From Paralithodes platypus (Eukaryota > Arthropoda > Malacostraca > Decapoda > Lithodidae), in the NCBI GenBank assembly GCA_032716605.1, contig CM064573.1, positions 2,816,299-2,880,298 of the forward strand: a stretch of DNA of 64,000 nt. Reading direction: 5' to 3'. The position numbers and the translations under genes are program-made. Positions 10,647-22,663 of this stretch are shown here, one piece after another (the first letter of the stretch is position 1; each line of letters begins with the position of its first letter). The notes under the pieces are model-generated. The model worked only from the letters and a program-made list of their open reading frames with translations. It did not search any database and had not been told where the DNA came from.

Positions 10647-10865
10647 AATTGCATGAAAGGTCTTAATATGGGGTGAAAGTTCTTAAAATCGCTAAACTAA
10701 TGGGGCAAACGTTTTATAATATCAAAAACAATGGGCTAAACATGAGGGAGAAAGGGGTCAAGAAAAAAAATCCTCAAGTGGAGATCTCCCCTTAAGCCGC
10801 ACAAAATTGTATAAATTCAACTACCATAGGCTACCATTAAAAAGACGTTGCCGGTACAGAAGGGG

Positions 10866-11203
10866 TTAAGGGGAGGCAGACCGTTTTTCTGGACCCCCTT
10901 TTCCCTAATGTTTAGCCCCACTAGTTTTGAGATTATAAGACGTTCGGCCCATTAGTTTGGCGATTTTAACACCTTTCGCCCCATTTCGTTGTCAATTTTA
11001 AGACCTTTCGAGCCATTTAGGTGTCGATTATTTCCTGGCGAGCGATAGCGAGCCTGCAATTTTAAGAGGAACCGACCGAAAAATGTACAAATGTATCTTA
11101 AAGGGGGGTCTAGGGGGTGTTTTTCTTAGCTTGATGGAGGTCTAGGGAGGAAACTTTAAAAAAATATATGAATAAATGAATTAAAAGACCAAACAAACGG
11201 CCA
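10866..11203 (+). repeat. A-type TTAA MITE, right end lost
   Basis: Starts TTAAGGGGAGGCAGACCG and follows the copy at 46081 as far as AAACAAACGGCCA. There it is replaced by a tRNA-like sequence instead of ending AGTCTCCNCCTTAA. Confidence 0.85.
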
Positions 11204-11345
11204 CATCAGGATTCGAACCCGCGCCTCAAGATAACCACGCCTCCCCATTGTGCATATTGTTCACTTCCCTGTCAGTGGGCCGCCATTGAAGATACCTGGC
11301 CGAACAGTGCATAGCTGATGACTTCATTATGATGGCATAAGTGAG
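11204..11345 (-). repeat. Possible tRNA-derived SINE fragment
   Basis: On the minus strand there is a B-box-like GGTTCGAATCC (about 11215) preceded by a plausible tRNA-like stretch, ending where the truncated MITE begins. The A box is weak. Confidence 0.35.
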
Positions 11346-11377
11346 TCAGGCAGGGAGGATGGATTTTGACCCGCGTT

Positions 11378-12452
11378 TTCTATCTATCTATCTATTTTGA
11401 CCCGCGTTTTCTATCTACCTATCTATCTATTTCGACCCGCGTTTTCTATCTATCTATCTATTTTGACCCGCGTTTTCTATCTATCTATCTATTTTGACCC
11501 GCGTTTTCTATCTATCTATTTTGACCCGCGTTTTCTATCTATCTATCTATTTCGACCCGCGTTTTCTATCTATCTATCTATTTTGACCCGCGTTTTCTAT
11601 CTATCTATCTATTTTGACCCGCGTTTTCTATCTATCTATTTTGACCCACGTTTTCTATCTATCTATCTATTTTGACCCGCGTTTTCTATCTATCTATCTA
11701 TCTATCTATTTCGACCCGCGTTTTCTATCTATCTATCTATTTCGACCCGCGTTTTCTATCTATCTATCTATTTCGACCCGCGTTTTCTATCTATCTATTT
11801 TGACCCGCGTTTTCTATCTATCTATCTATCTATTTCGACCCGCGTTTTCTATCTATCTATCTATTTTGACCCGCGTTTTCTATCTATCTATCTATTTCGA
11901 CCCGCGTTTTCTATCTATTTTGACCCACGTTTTCTATCTATATATCTATTTTGACCCGCGTTTTCAATCTATCTATTTATTTTGACCCGCGTTTTCTATC
12001 TACCTATCTATCTATTTCGACCCGCGTTTTCTATCTATCTATCTATTTCGACCCGCGTTTTCTATGTCTATCTATTTCGACCCGCGTTTTCTAACTATCT
12101 ATCTATTTTGACCCGCGTTTTTTATCTATCTATCTATTTTGACCTCCGTTTTCTATCTATCTATCTATTTCGACCCGCGTTTTCTATCTATCTATCTATT
12201 TCGACCCGCGTTTTCAATCTATCTATTTATTTTGACCCGTGTTTTCTATCTACCTATCTATCTATTTCGACCCGCGTTTCTATCTATCTACCTATTTTGA
12301 CCCGCGTTTTCTATCTATCTATTTATTTTGATCCGCGTTTTCTATCTATCTATCTATTTCGACCCGCGTTTTCTATCTATCTATTTATTTTGATCCGCGT
12401 TTTCTATCTATCTATCTATTTTGACCCGCGTTTTCTATCTATCTATCTATTG
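11378..12452 (+). repeat. Minisatellite of about 30-34 bp
   Basis: About 34 units of TTTYGACCCGCGTTTTC followed by a variable number of TATC tetramers. The long frames here (to 227 codons) are a by-product of a stop-free repeat and are not genes. Confidence 0.97.
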
Positions 12453-12827
12453 ACTCAGGCCCAATCCCCACTTTTCCTATTTTGTGTTATGTTCTGTTTC
12501 CCTTTCTATGTTATTTTTTTATTTTTAATCTTTTTTTTTGGGGGGAGGAGGGGGGGGGGGGGGCCCGAATCAAGACAGAGCAAGGACAGGGAAAACGCAA
12601 AACCCAACACACAACCACGCACACGCGCAGACAAAACACACATTCACACACACACACACATCTAGGCCATCCATTATATTTTGTAGTATATATATATAAT
12701 TGTGTATATATATAATTGTGTATATATATATAATTGTGTATGTAAAGATATATATAATTATATGGTTTTCATAGTTCAAAATATATCTTTGGAAGTGATC
12801 CCATGGCCAAAACAATGCTATTTCATC
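12453..12827. other. Low-complexity spacer
   Basis: T-rich and G-run stretch, a short (CA)n block and AT-rich repeats of the form TATATATATAATTGTGTA (12687-12740). No gene seen. Confidence 0.7.
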
Positions 12828-13040
12828 TTAACCCTTTGAAGCTCTGACGCGTTTTAGTAGTTTATTTTGGCTATCATTAGACGATTTTATGCAGCTTAGG
12901 AAGGATCTGTGGGCATTAAAAGGGTAAATACTATCTCAATCAACCCTTTGACTTCCATATACCGTTACTAATCTGTATAAAATCGTCTAATAGTAGCCAG
13001 AAACAGAACAGAAACGCGTATTGGAGCTTGAAAGGGTTAA
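12828..13040 (+). repeat. P-type TTAA MITE, complete
   Basis: 213 bp from TTAACCCTTTGAAGCTC to GAGCTTGAAAGGGTTAA. An inner inverted pair (ATTAGACGATTTTATGCAG against GTATAAAATCGTCTAATAG) makes most of it fold back. TTAA plus CCCTTT ends are typical of piggyBac-class MITEs. Confidence 0.9.
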
Positions 13041-13157
13041 TTGTCTTGTATTCCTCCTCATATTCAAACAAAATGGCTCCGATTTGTCACCCTGTTAAAA
13101 TTCACAAAATAGATGTTGATCTCGCTATAGACTTATTAGAGTGTTGCAAAATTATCT

Positions 13158-13793
13158 TTAAGGGGACATGGGCCGGTTTTCTGGACCACTTTCTCCCTCA
13201 TGTTTAGCCCCATTAGTTTTCAGATGTTAAGATGTTTGCCCCATTAGTTAGTCCATTTTAAGACCTTTCGCTCCATTTCTACGTCAATATTTAGACCTTT
13301 CGTGCTATTTAGGTGTCGATTTTTTTCCTGGCGAACAATAGTGAGCCTGTAATGTTGGAAGAACCGGCCTTAGGCCGGGACATTGTTCTACCGAAAAATG
13401 TACAAATTAATCTAGAAGGGGGATCTAATGGATGTTTTTTTTTTTTTTTATTTGATGGAGGTCTAGGGAGGAAACTAGAAAAATAATGAATACATGCAAA
13501 AATCGCCCAAAAAGTTAACAATCCCCCCTTAAAGTGAACAATCCCCCCTTAAAGTGAACAATCCCCCCTTAAAGTGAGCAATCCCCCCTTAAAGTGAACA
13601 ATCCCCCCTTAAAGTGAACAATCCCCCCTTAAAGTGAACCATCCCCCCTTAAAGTGAACAATCCCCCCTTAAAGTGAACAATCCCCCCTTAAAGTGAACC
13701 ATCCCCCCCTTAACGTGAACAATCCCCCCTTAAAGTGAACAATCCCCCCTTAAAGTGAACAATCCCCCCTTAAAGTGAACAATCCCCCCTTAA
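13158..13793 (+). repeat. A-type TTAA MITE with its right terminus amplified in tandem
   Basis: Starts TTAAGGGGACATGGGCCGG and runs normally to AAAATCGCCCAAAAAGT at 13515. The last 20 bp, AGTGAACAATCCCCCCTTAA, are then repeated about 14 times before the final TTAA at 13790-13793. Confidence 0.92.
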
Positions 13794-13904
13794 TTCGATT
13801 ATGCTCACTAATATCAATTACATACTTATATTTATGTAATTATTAGTAGTATACAGTATATGTTTTTATTGTTCTTTTAGACAGTAGCTTTGGTTATTGT
13901 AACG

Positions 13905-14152
13905 ATGGAGAGTTTATATAGAATGTTTATATAGAAAGTTTATATAGAAAGTTTATATAGAAAGTTTATATAGAATGTTTATGTAGAATGTTTATATAGA
14001 ATGTTTATATAGAAAGTTTATATAGAAAGTTATATAGAAAGTTTATATAGAAAGTTTATATAGAAAGTTTATATAAAGTTTATATAGAAAGTTTATAGAA
14101 TGTTTATATAGAATGTTTATATAGAAAGTTTATATAGAAAGTTTATATAGAG
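13905..14152 (+). repeat. 13-15 bp AT-rich minisatellite
   Basis: About 17 units of AGTTTATATAGAA, with variant units reading AATG or shortened. Confidence 0.93.
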
Positions 14153-14204
14153 TTGTTAATGGGGGAAGTGTTCATTTTGGGGTCTATTTATTTATCTATT
14201 TATT

Positions 14205-14470
14205 TATTTTCCTCGCTAGACCTCCATCAAGCTTTACAAAACTCCCCCAAGACTCCCCTTTGAGATAAATTTGTAAAGTTTTCGGCAGATAAATGTCCCG
14301 GCTCCTCCTAAAATTACAGGCTCGCTATCGCTTGCCAGGAAGGAAAAATCGACACCTAAACAGCAAGAAAGGTCTTGATATTGATAAAGAAATGGGACGA
14401 AACGTCTGAAAATCGTCAAACTAATGGGTCAAACGTCGTAAAATCTCAAAATGAATGGGGCTATAATTAG
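14205..14470 (-). repeat. A-type MITE fragment
   Basis: Runs from CCTCGCTAGACCTCCATCAAGC through the core CTCGCTATCGCTTGCCAGG to AATGAATGGGGCTA. Both TTAA termini are missing. Confidence 0.8.
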
Positions 14471-14790
14471 ATTAGCCTAGTTTAGCTACTTACAACTGTT
14501 TTACTTATACCTACTTACAACTATATTTACTATTTTACTTACATCGACTTACAAAATAAATTACTATTTTACTTACTTTATTTACAAATTAACTTATATC
14601 TACTTATAAATACCGGTACTTATAAATTTACTTATATATATTTACAATATTACTTAAATCTACTTACAAATTAACTTATATATACTTACAAACTTACTTA
14701 TATAGGCTATACTTATAAATTTACTTAGATCTATTTAGAATATTATTTAATTCTACTTACAAATTAGCTTATATATATACTTACAATTTC
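14471..14790 (+). repeat. Degenerate AT-rich repeat
   Basis: Diverged units of about 20 bp around TACTTACAAATTNACTTATATC. No gene. Confidence 0.75.
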
Positions 14791-14911
14791 ACCGCCTTCC
14801 AACTCTCTAGAGGTCCGCGTGGTGTGGAGATTCTGGAGATAAGAGATATGGTTTAAGAGATATGGGTCACTGTATGGTCGATTTTTTCATTAATTTAGTA
14901 TTATTACTTTA

Positions 14912-15166
14912 TAGTTTCCTCCCTAGACCTCCATCAAACTTTTAAAAAAACAAAAATCTATTAGATCTCCCTTCTAGATTAATTTGTACATTTTCGGTCG
15001 AATACCTCCTAAATTGCAGGCTCGTCATCGACACCTAAGTGACACGAAAGTACTTAAAATTGACAAACAAATTAGACAAAATATTTCATAATCGCAAACT
15101 AATGAGGTAAACGTCTTAAAATGTCAAAACTAATGGGGCTAAACATGAAGGAGAAAGGGTTAAACA
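14912..15166 (-). repeat. A-type MITE fragment
   Basis: From TAGTTTCCTCCCTAGACC to GGGGCTAAACATGAAGG. The core is shortened (GGCTCGTCATCGACACC), as if most of the mirror repeat had been deleted. Confidence 0.75.
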
Positions 15167-15249
15167 CAATCAAACTTAAACCCAAAATTGTATACCGGTA
15201 GTGTACGGTACTCTAACGTCAAAATGTGAGCAAAATTAATTCACACTGT

Positions 15250-16075
15250 AAAAACTGTGTGTTCAAATATAGCAAACATGATACACATACATAGGGTTCC
15301 GATCGTTTATGGTTGCTAATCTGAACACACAATCGATCAAAACGTTTATGATGCGTGTTGTAGTGTTCCGATCGTTTATGGTTGCTAATCTGAACACACA
15401 ATCGATCAAAACGGTTATGATGTGTGTTGTAGTGTTCCGATCGTTTATGGTTGCTATGAACACACAATCGATCAACACGTTTATCATGTGTGTTGTAGTG
15501 TTCCGATCGTTTATGGTTGCTAATCTGAACACACAATCGATCAAAACGTTTATGATGCGTGTTGTAGTGTTCCGATCGTTTATGGTTGCTAATTTGAACA
15601 CACAATCGATCAAAACGTTTATGATGCGCGTTGTAGTGTTCCGATCGTTTATGGTTGCTAATCTGAACACACAATCGATCAAAACGTTTATGATGCGTGT
15701 TGTAGTGTTCCGATCGTTTATGGTTGCTAATCTGAACACACAATCGATCAAAACGTTTATGATGTGTGTTGTAGTGTTCCGATCGTTTATGGTTGCTATG
15801 AACACACAATCGATCAAAACGTTCATGATGTGTGTTATAGTGTTCCGATCGTTTATGTTTGCTAATCTGAACACACAAACGATCAAAACGTTTATGATGT
15901 GTGTTGTAGGGTTCCGATCGTTTATGGTTGCTAATTTGAACAGACAATCGATCAAAACGTTTATGATGTGTGTTGTAGGGTTCCGATCGTTTATGGTTGC
16001 TAATTTGAACAGACAATCGATCAAAACGTTTATCATGCGTGTTGTAGTGTTCCGATCGTTCATGTATGGTAATTG
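15250..16075 (+). repeat. 69-bp satellite grown from a dispersed monomer
   Basis: About 11 units of 69 bp (some 63 bp) with CCGATCGTTTATGG, AACACACAATCGATCAAAACG and TGTGTGTTG. Since 69 is a multiple of three and the unit lacks stops in several frames, frames of 255-289 codons appear on both strands and are spurious. The left flank (15254-15298) matches that of the single copy at 23068. Confidence 0.95.
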
Positions 16076-16147
16076 AACATGTAAACAAAGGAAACGTTTG
16101 TCACATGTATTAGTTTTGTTACGATTGAATGCACATCCGCTTTCGCT

Positions 16148-16551
16148 TTAAGGGGGGATGCCTCACTTTTTGAGCGATTTTTGCATGCATTCATAATTTT
16201 TCTAGTTTCCTCCCTAGACGTCCATCAAATTAAAAAAAAAAACATCCATTAGATCCCTCTTCTAGATTAATTTGTACATTTTTCGGTAGAAAAATGTCCC
16301 GGCCGAAGGCCGATCCTTCCAACATTACAGACTCACTATCGTTCGCCAGGGAAAAAATCGACATCTAAATAGCAGGAAAGGTCTAAATATTGACGACGAA
16401 ATGGGGCGAAAGGTCTAAATATTGACGACGAAATGGGGCGAAAGGTCTTAAAATCGACTAACTAATGGGGCAAACATCTTAACATCTGAAAACTAATGGG
16501 GCTAAACATGAGGGAGAAAGTGGTCCAGAAAACCGGCCCATCCCCCCTTAA
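16148..16551 (-). repeat. A-type TTAA MITE, complete
   Basis: TTAAGGGGGGATGCC to CATCCCCCCTTAA. The segment GACGACGAAATGGGGCGAAAGGTCTAAATATT (as two adjacent copies near 16391-16450) is duplicated in tandem inside it. Confidence 0.88.
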
Positions 16552-16596
16552 ATGTGTTGTATATTCATTAATTAATTCATTTGTTTATTTGTTGTT

Positions 16597-16670
16597 AAGG
16601 GGAGGTGGGTCGTTTTTCTGGTCCCCTTTCTTCCTCGTGTTTAGACCCCACTAGTTTTCAGATTTTACGA

Positions 16671-16722
<52 letters not shown>
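16597..16722 (+). repeat. A-type MITE fragment joined to (AAT)n
   Basis: About 75 bp from TTAAGGGGAGGTGGGTCG to TTTTCAGATTTTACGAAG, then a (AAT)15 microsatellite at 16674-16720. Confidence 0.8.
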
Positions 16723-17834
16723 CGGTTTATTAAAGAATGGCAGCCTCGTGAGCTGAAAATACACATTTTACAATTAGTGGATGAACATGAGATGTACAGA
16801 TATGAAAATGGTAAGCTCAGTTTACAATGGGTGAGTATAATAGACTTTACATTAAAACAAGAAATTAATACAATAATTATGCTAGTGCAAAATACAAATT
16901 ATCATAAATTAACCATGAGAGTAAGTGATTTACAGTGCATATACAGTACACATTTATTTTACTCATATATATACAGAACATACATATATACGCATACGTA
17001 CACACATAAATACGCATATATATATACATACATATATAAGAACATAAGAACATGCAGTAAGTGTGCACATGCCCGTATACATAAACGCTCACGTATGCAA
17101 ACAAACATACATACATACAAAAACTGTTCTGGTAGGGTCAGGTGAGGCTAATAATGGGAGTTAAATCCTTGGGAGAGATTAAATGAGGGAATTGGAAAAG
17201 AGTTAATGGGGCAACGGACTGTAGGTCAGGTAAAGCCAATTAGAATGGAATGTCAAACGTCGGAAGAGATCAAATGAGGAGTTTGAAAAGGGTACAGGCG
17301 AAACGGCCTACGGGTCCGTACAGGTAGGGTCAGGTAAAGCCTACTACAATGGGAGGTAATCCTCGGTAGAAAACAAAAGAAGGATATAAAATAAGGAGAG
17401 ACAGCTGGGGGAATTATAGTACATGGGACATTCTTCAGTGTGTGTGTGTATGTTTGTTTTATGTGTGTGTTTGTTGTGTGTTTGTTTGTTTGTTTGTTTG
17501 TTGTTTGTTTGTTCGTGTTTGTTTGTTTGTTTGTTTGTTTGTTTGTTTGTGTGTGTGTGTGTGTGATAGAATACTCTCAGCCGGGCTCGAGCCTCGAACC
17601 ACAAACAGTATACACTATAGACACACACATCTATAGATAATTAACGCATACATAAATGCACATATACGCACAAATACATACATAAATGCACATATACACA
17701 CACATTAATAAACAAACTCAAGCAAATACATACATATATTCTAATACACACACGCACACACACTTATGCATACATTGTTAAAGGTGGGCGCGTATATATG
17801 GTGTGACAGGCCGGCATTACACATTATTAATAAT
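16723..17834. other. Spacer with microsatellites
   Basis: AT-rich, with CATA-type repeats (16960-17120), a thrice-repeated GGTAGGGTCAGGT/GTCAGGTAAAGCC motif (17130-17345), (GTTT)n at 17466-17550 and CA-rich sequence to 17770. Open frames here are repeat artefacts. Confidence 0.65.
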
Positions 17835-18160
17835 ATTTACAATGGTTCGGCTCATTAGTGTGTCGATTTTAAGACCTTTCGCCTCATTTCTTTGTCAATA
17901 TTAAGACCTTTCGTGCTATTTAGGTGTCGATTTTTTTTTTTCCAGGCGAACGATAGTGAGCCGGTAATTTTAGAAGAACCTGCCTTCGGCCGGGCCATTT
18001 TTCTACCGAAAAATTTACAAATTATTCTAGAAATGGGATCTAATGGATGTGTTTTTTAAGCTTGATGGAGGTCTAGGGAGGAAACTAATATAATACAATA
18101 CAATACAATACAATACAATACAATACAAACTAATACAATACAATACAATACAATATGAAC
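17835..18160 (+). repeat. A-type MITE fragment followed by (AATAC)n
   Basis: MITE sequence from GGCTCATTAGTGTGTCG to GGTCTAGGGAGGAAACTA (18087). It loses its right end in a pentanucleotide array to 18152. Confidence 0.8.
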
Positions 18161-18199
18161 AAGACACATAAATTAACAAATAAATACGCCCATCTTCCC

Positions 18200-18593
18200 T
18201 TAAGGGGGGGGGGGGAGGGGGGTGACCTGCTTTTGTTCTGTCCTTTTCTATCTTTCTCTGGCTTGTATCCATTCGGCCCCATTCAGCCTACTGTTTTAAG
18301 ACGTTTATCCACATCCAGGTGTCAATTTTGTACTGGTGAGCGGTAGCGAGCCAGCATATTTTTTATTTTTGTTTGACAGCAGGCTAAATTTGTACATTTT
18401 TAGATAGAAAAATTTCTCTGGCGAAGCCGGATTTCTTCATATAATGCTGGCTCGCTATCGCTCGCCAGGAAGAAATCGACACCTAGATGGGGATAAACGT
18501 CTTAAAACAGTTGGCTGAATGGGGCCGAATGGATACAAGCCAGAGAAAGATAGAAAAGGACAGAAATAACAAAAAGCAGGTCACCCCCCTTAA
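18200..18593 (+). repeat. C-type fold-back TTAA MITE, complete
   Basis: TTAA at both ends. The arms of about 160 bp are inverted copies (GACCTGCTTTTGTT and GGCTTGTATCCATTCGG on the left, their complements on the right) around a centre with GGCGAAGCCGGA. The right TTAA is shared with the next element. Confidence 0.92.
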
Positions 18594-18824
18594 CCCTTTC
18601 AGACTCATATGACGCAGAGGTTGCCAGATTAGCAATAATAAATAGAGTTCTCTCACTCTTATAATTACCTCTCCAAAATTAGTTTTCTGCCCACAGCTAA
18701 CTCAAAGACAACTGCAGAGGTTGAAGTAACTAAACTAAAGGTTTCTAAATGCCCCTGATGGTAACAAAGGCTTTAAAGTATCCCTAATAGGCTCCAAATC
18801 GCGTCATATGTCGGAGAGGGTTAA
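18590..18824 (+). repeat. P-type TTAA MITE, subfamily 2
   Basis: TTAACCCTTTCAGACTC to GTCGGAGAGGGTTAA with GACGCAGAGGTTGCC inside. A close copy lies at 54039-54273. Confidence 0.9.
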
Positions 18825-18977
18825 GGGCTCTTTCTGCCACCAGTTGTATTCGTCCGCTATACAAGGTTTACATATATATATATATATATATATATTAACC
18901 CCTTGAAGCTCTGACGCGTTTTAGCAGTATATGGTGGCTATCATTAGACGAGTTTATGCAGCTTAGGAAGGATCTGA

Positions 18978-21900
18978 GAACAAGACCTGCTACAATATGA
19001 AATGCCCAGCTTTTCATATTAAAGGGACTTGGAGATATGCTAGACCTAACACGAATGGTAGCCCAAAAAACTCTCTAGCTATGCGAGGACGAGACAGAGG
19101 AAAAAGGCAAGGAGAGAAAGGGCAGACGAAGATGAAGAGACTGAGAGAGATGGAAGAGCACATAGAACACCTCGAGCACCTCCTGGACTCCCAAGAGTGG
19201 CCAATACATCCCGAAGACTATTAGGTACACATAATACTCCAAACAATCCCTCCCCAATCTTGTTTGCAAATTAATATCCAAGGCCTAAAAAATAGAACCA
19301 CGAACAAAGTACCATTTATTAGGGGCCTGCTAGAAGAAGGAAACGCTATATTTGCGGCTCTCACAGAAACTCACATTAAAGATCAGGAAGATAGTGAGGT
19401 ATGGATTCCTGGTTACAACCTACATAGGGCGGACAGAACGCATAGATCACATGGAGGTGTAGCCTTGTACATCCATGACTCACTGATATGTACTGAATTC
19501 CTAAATAACAGTAATGAAGTGGTGGAAATACTTGGAGTTAAAATAGAATCCCTAAATTTAGCAGTTATTGTTACATACAGGCCTCCAGACTCATCCCGAG
19601 AAGAATTCAAAACCCAGCTCAACAAAATAAAATCAGAAGTGGAAACCCTGGGGAACCCAACACCAAATATTATATGGCTAGGAGACTTTAACCTACCAAA
19701 CATTAAATGGAGACAACTAGAAAACCAGTTAGTGGCAAATAACACCGGAGAAGCAAATACTAATTATTATGTTCTATCCAACAACCAACTCTACTCCTAA
19801 AATCGATTAATGAAATATTACAAACGCATGTGGCAGTCCGTGGATTCGAATCCAGGACGCTCACACCGAATATTAACACCTTATGCATTGCACCACGAAG
19901 GCAGTTAAAGGATGGTGGACACTGCCTACGATTTATTATGCAACTTCGAATCCTGCATATCAATCTAAGCATGTACACACATCCCAACTGCAACTTATGT
20001 AGGCTATGCATATGTGAATGGAAAGAGCAATTAATGGGGCCTTAACCACTAGGGAAGGCCTCTCGATAAATTACTCCTGAACCAATATCAATTATTATGT
20101 TCTATCCAACAACCAACTCTACTCTACTCTACTCTACTCTACTCTACTCTACGAGAGAGCTTTTTGAACTTTGCGATTTTTTTAGTCTTACCCAACATAT
20201 TGCTGAACCTACACGGGAAAACAATATCTTAGACCTGGTCTTCACTAACAACGACTCTCTAGTACACAGCATTAACATATCGGACACAACATACTCAGAT
20301 CATAAATTAATTGAGATCAAAACAACCTTAGAAAGTGTACAGACAACCTCAGAATCGAGAACAAAGGCCGGCCCCTTCAGTAAATTTAACTTCAATAACA
20401 AAAACATTAGGTGGGAAGAGGTAAATCAAGAAATGGAGGAAATAGACTGGGAAGATTTAATGGATAACCTGACACCAGCAGAATGTCTAGTCTTAATAAC
20501 AGAAACCATGACCCAAATCTGTAGCCACCATATACCTGCAAGACAAACAAAACGAAGAAGCAAACAAGATCGGGAAAGGAGGAGGCTGTACAGAAGAAGA
20601 AAATTACTCGCACGAAGACGCACACATCAAAATCTACAGGATAGGCAAAAGGCCGAAATAGATAGAGAAATTGTGGAAATTGAACAAAGGCAAAGAATAT
20701 CATATGAACTACAACATATGGAAGAGGAGAGGAAAGCTATTGCAGGTATAAAGGAAAATTCCAAATACTTCTTTTCATACGCCAAACAAAAGGCTAAAAC
20801 AACATCAAACATCGGCCCACTGAGCAAAGGGGACGGCTCTTTCACAGGGGACAAAAAGGAAATGAGCGAACTCTTAAGCAGGCAGTATGAAATGGCATTC
20901 AGTGAGCCTGATGAAACAAAAGTCATCAGAGACCAAAATATATTTTTCATGGAAACCTCCCCCACGGAAACCCCTCAGATGCTGGATATTGATTTCGGTC
21001 CAAAAGACATAGAAGAGGCCATTTCCAACATGCCATCCCACTCGGCACCAGGCCCGGACTCATGGAATTCGATCCTAATGAAGAAATGTAAGGAAAACCT
21101 CTCAAAACCCCTGGCTATAATGTGGAGAAGGAGTCTTAGACACTGGTGACATACCAGATAGCTTGAAAAACGCAATAATTGCCCCACTGCATAAAGGAGG
21201 GAGTAAAGCACTACCAAAAAACTACCGCCCGGTAGCTCTAACCTCTCACATCATTAAAGTTTTCGAGCGAGTCCTGCGAAGCAAAATTTCAACATTCATG
21301 GAGACAAATGAACTACACAACACCGGTCAACATGGGTTCAGAGCGGGAAGATCATGTCTCTCACAACTTTTGGAACACTATGACAAAATTCTTAAAGCGC
21401 TAGAAGAAAAGAAAAACGTGGATGTCATTTACACCGATTTTGCTAAGGCATTTGATAAATGTGACCATGGTATAATAGCCCACAAACTGAAAGCAAAAGG
21501 TATAACTGGGAAAATCGGACGGTGGACATACAATTTCCTCGTAAACCGAAAACAATCAGTAGCAGTAAACCAAGTCACATCTGAGCCTTCGGATGTCAAA
21601 AGCTCAGTGCCCCAAGGAACAGTGCTAGCGCTCCTTCTGTTCCTCAAACTAATTTGCGACATAGATACCAACACCAGACACAGTACGGTGTCGTCTTTTG
21701 CTGATGACACAAAATTAAGCAAGATAGTAAACACACAAGAAGACACGGGCCGACTGCAGGAAGACATGAATGTAGTGTTCCAGTGGACCAGGGAAAACAA
21801 CATGCAATTCAATGAAGAAAAATTCCAATTAATACGGTACGGAGATAATAATGGTGTTAAAGAAATTACAAATTACTTAACAGAATCTAACCACATAATA

Positions 21901-22663
21901 GAACGGAAAGACAGTGTGAAAGACCTTGGGGTATTAATGCCTGAAAATATGGGTTTCAAAGTACATAACCAGGTCGCAGCCGCCACGGCTGCGAAACGTC
22001 CAACGGGTTGGATTCTGCGTACTTTTAAAACACGCGGTGAATTACCTATGATAACGCTCTTCAAATCTCTAGTACTACCGCGGCTTGAATAATGTAGCGT
22101 ATTAACATCCCCATACAAAGCAGGTGAAATAAATGACGTAGAGAGTGTACAAAGAAATTTCACTTCGCATATAAGTTCGATAAAACAGCTACACTATTGG
22201 GAGCGTTTAAGAGCACTGAATCTGTACTCACTGGAACGTAGAAGAGAACGTTACCTAATAATATACACGTGGAAAATCGCAGAGGATTTAGTACCAAACC
22301 TACATACTCCGATAGTCATGAAATTCAATGATAGGAGAGGCTGGGAATGCGAAATCCCCCGGATGAATAACAGGGGTGCTATGGGCTCTCTGTGAGAGGG
22401 CTGGTTATCACACAGAGGCCCACGTCTCTTCAACAAACTCCCACAGCGAGTAAGAGACATGAGGGACGTCTCGTTAGACAGCTTCAAGAGAGCCCTGGAT
22501 GTTGAACTGCAAAAGGTGCCAGACGAGCCCATCCTCGCAAGAGAGCGAGCTGTCGCTTCAAACAGTCTACTGCACCAAATCACCACCCATAACGAGGGGC
22601 GTCGCACTCCTTGGTGCCGCTAGAAGAGTGGCGAACACATCATAAGGTATCATAAGGTAAGGT
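18978..22663 (+). pseudogene. CR1/L2-like non-LTR retrotransposon, broken
   Basis: About 3.7 kb with a 5' truncation. The end of ORF1 (18990-19223) has a damaged zinc-knuckle-like CPAFHIKGTWRYA and a basic/acidic coiled tail. ORF2 follows from about 19258, with endonuclease (TETH, GGVALYIH, YRPPDSS, GDFN, YSDHKLI) and RT (NYRPVALTSH, YTDFAKAFDKCDH, SSVPQGTVLALLLF, catalytic FADDT near 21700). The C-terminal part ends at a natural TAG at 22621. Breaks: a SINE at 19794-20104, a (CTACT)n insertion, a frameshift near 21130, nonsense TAA at 22090 and TGA at 22394. The 3' end is a short ATAAGGT repeat, as in CR1-type tails. It cannot make a functional product. Confidence 0.9.
19794..20104 (-). mobile_element. 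tRNA-derived SINE inserted in the LINE
   Basis: On the minus strand there is an A-box-like TGGTGCAATGC (about 19895) and a B-box GGATTCGAATCC (about 19848). The body resembles the copy at 25081-25335. A direct repeat of about 35 bp (19763-19797 and 20093-20127) flanks it, a long target duplication. Confidence 0.72.

Larger units (their letters stand above)
5014..10795 (-). repeat. A-type TTAA MITE split by the Academ-like transposon
   Basis: The left part (5014-5058) carries the conserved core GGCTCGCTATCGCTCGCC and reads into CGACACCTGAA. The right part resumes at 10647 with ATTGCATGAAAGG and ends in CTCCCCTTAA at 10795. Joined, they match uninterrupted copies such as those at 50050 and 52375 (reverse strand). 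The first third is missing next to the LINE at 5013. Confidence 0.9.

Noticed and set aside
11397..12665. Frames of 92-227 codons rich in Tyr, Leu, Ser
   Set aside because: Translation of a TATC/GACCCGCG minisatellite.
15219..16088. Long frames on both strands (up to 289 codons) encoding 23-residue repeats
   Set aside because: The 69-bp satellite unit is a multiple of three without stops, so any frame stays open. Units differ by silent and non-silent changes alike and some units are 63 bp. No coding signal.
20097..21149. Independent 350-residue host gene
   Set aside because: It is the endonuclease end and linker of the LINE ORF2; the first codons come from the SINE-induced repeat and (CTACT)n.
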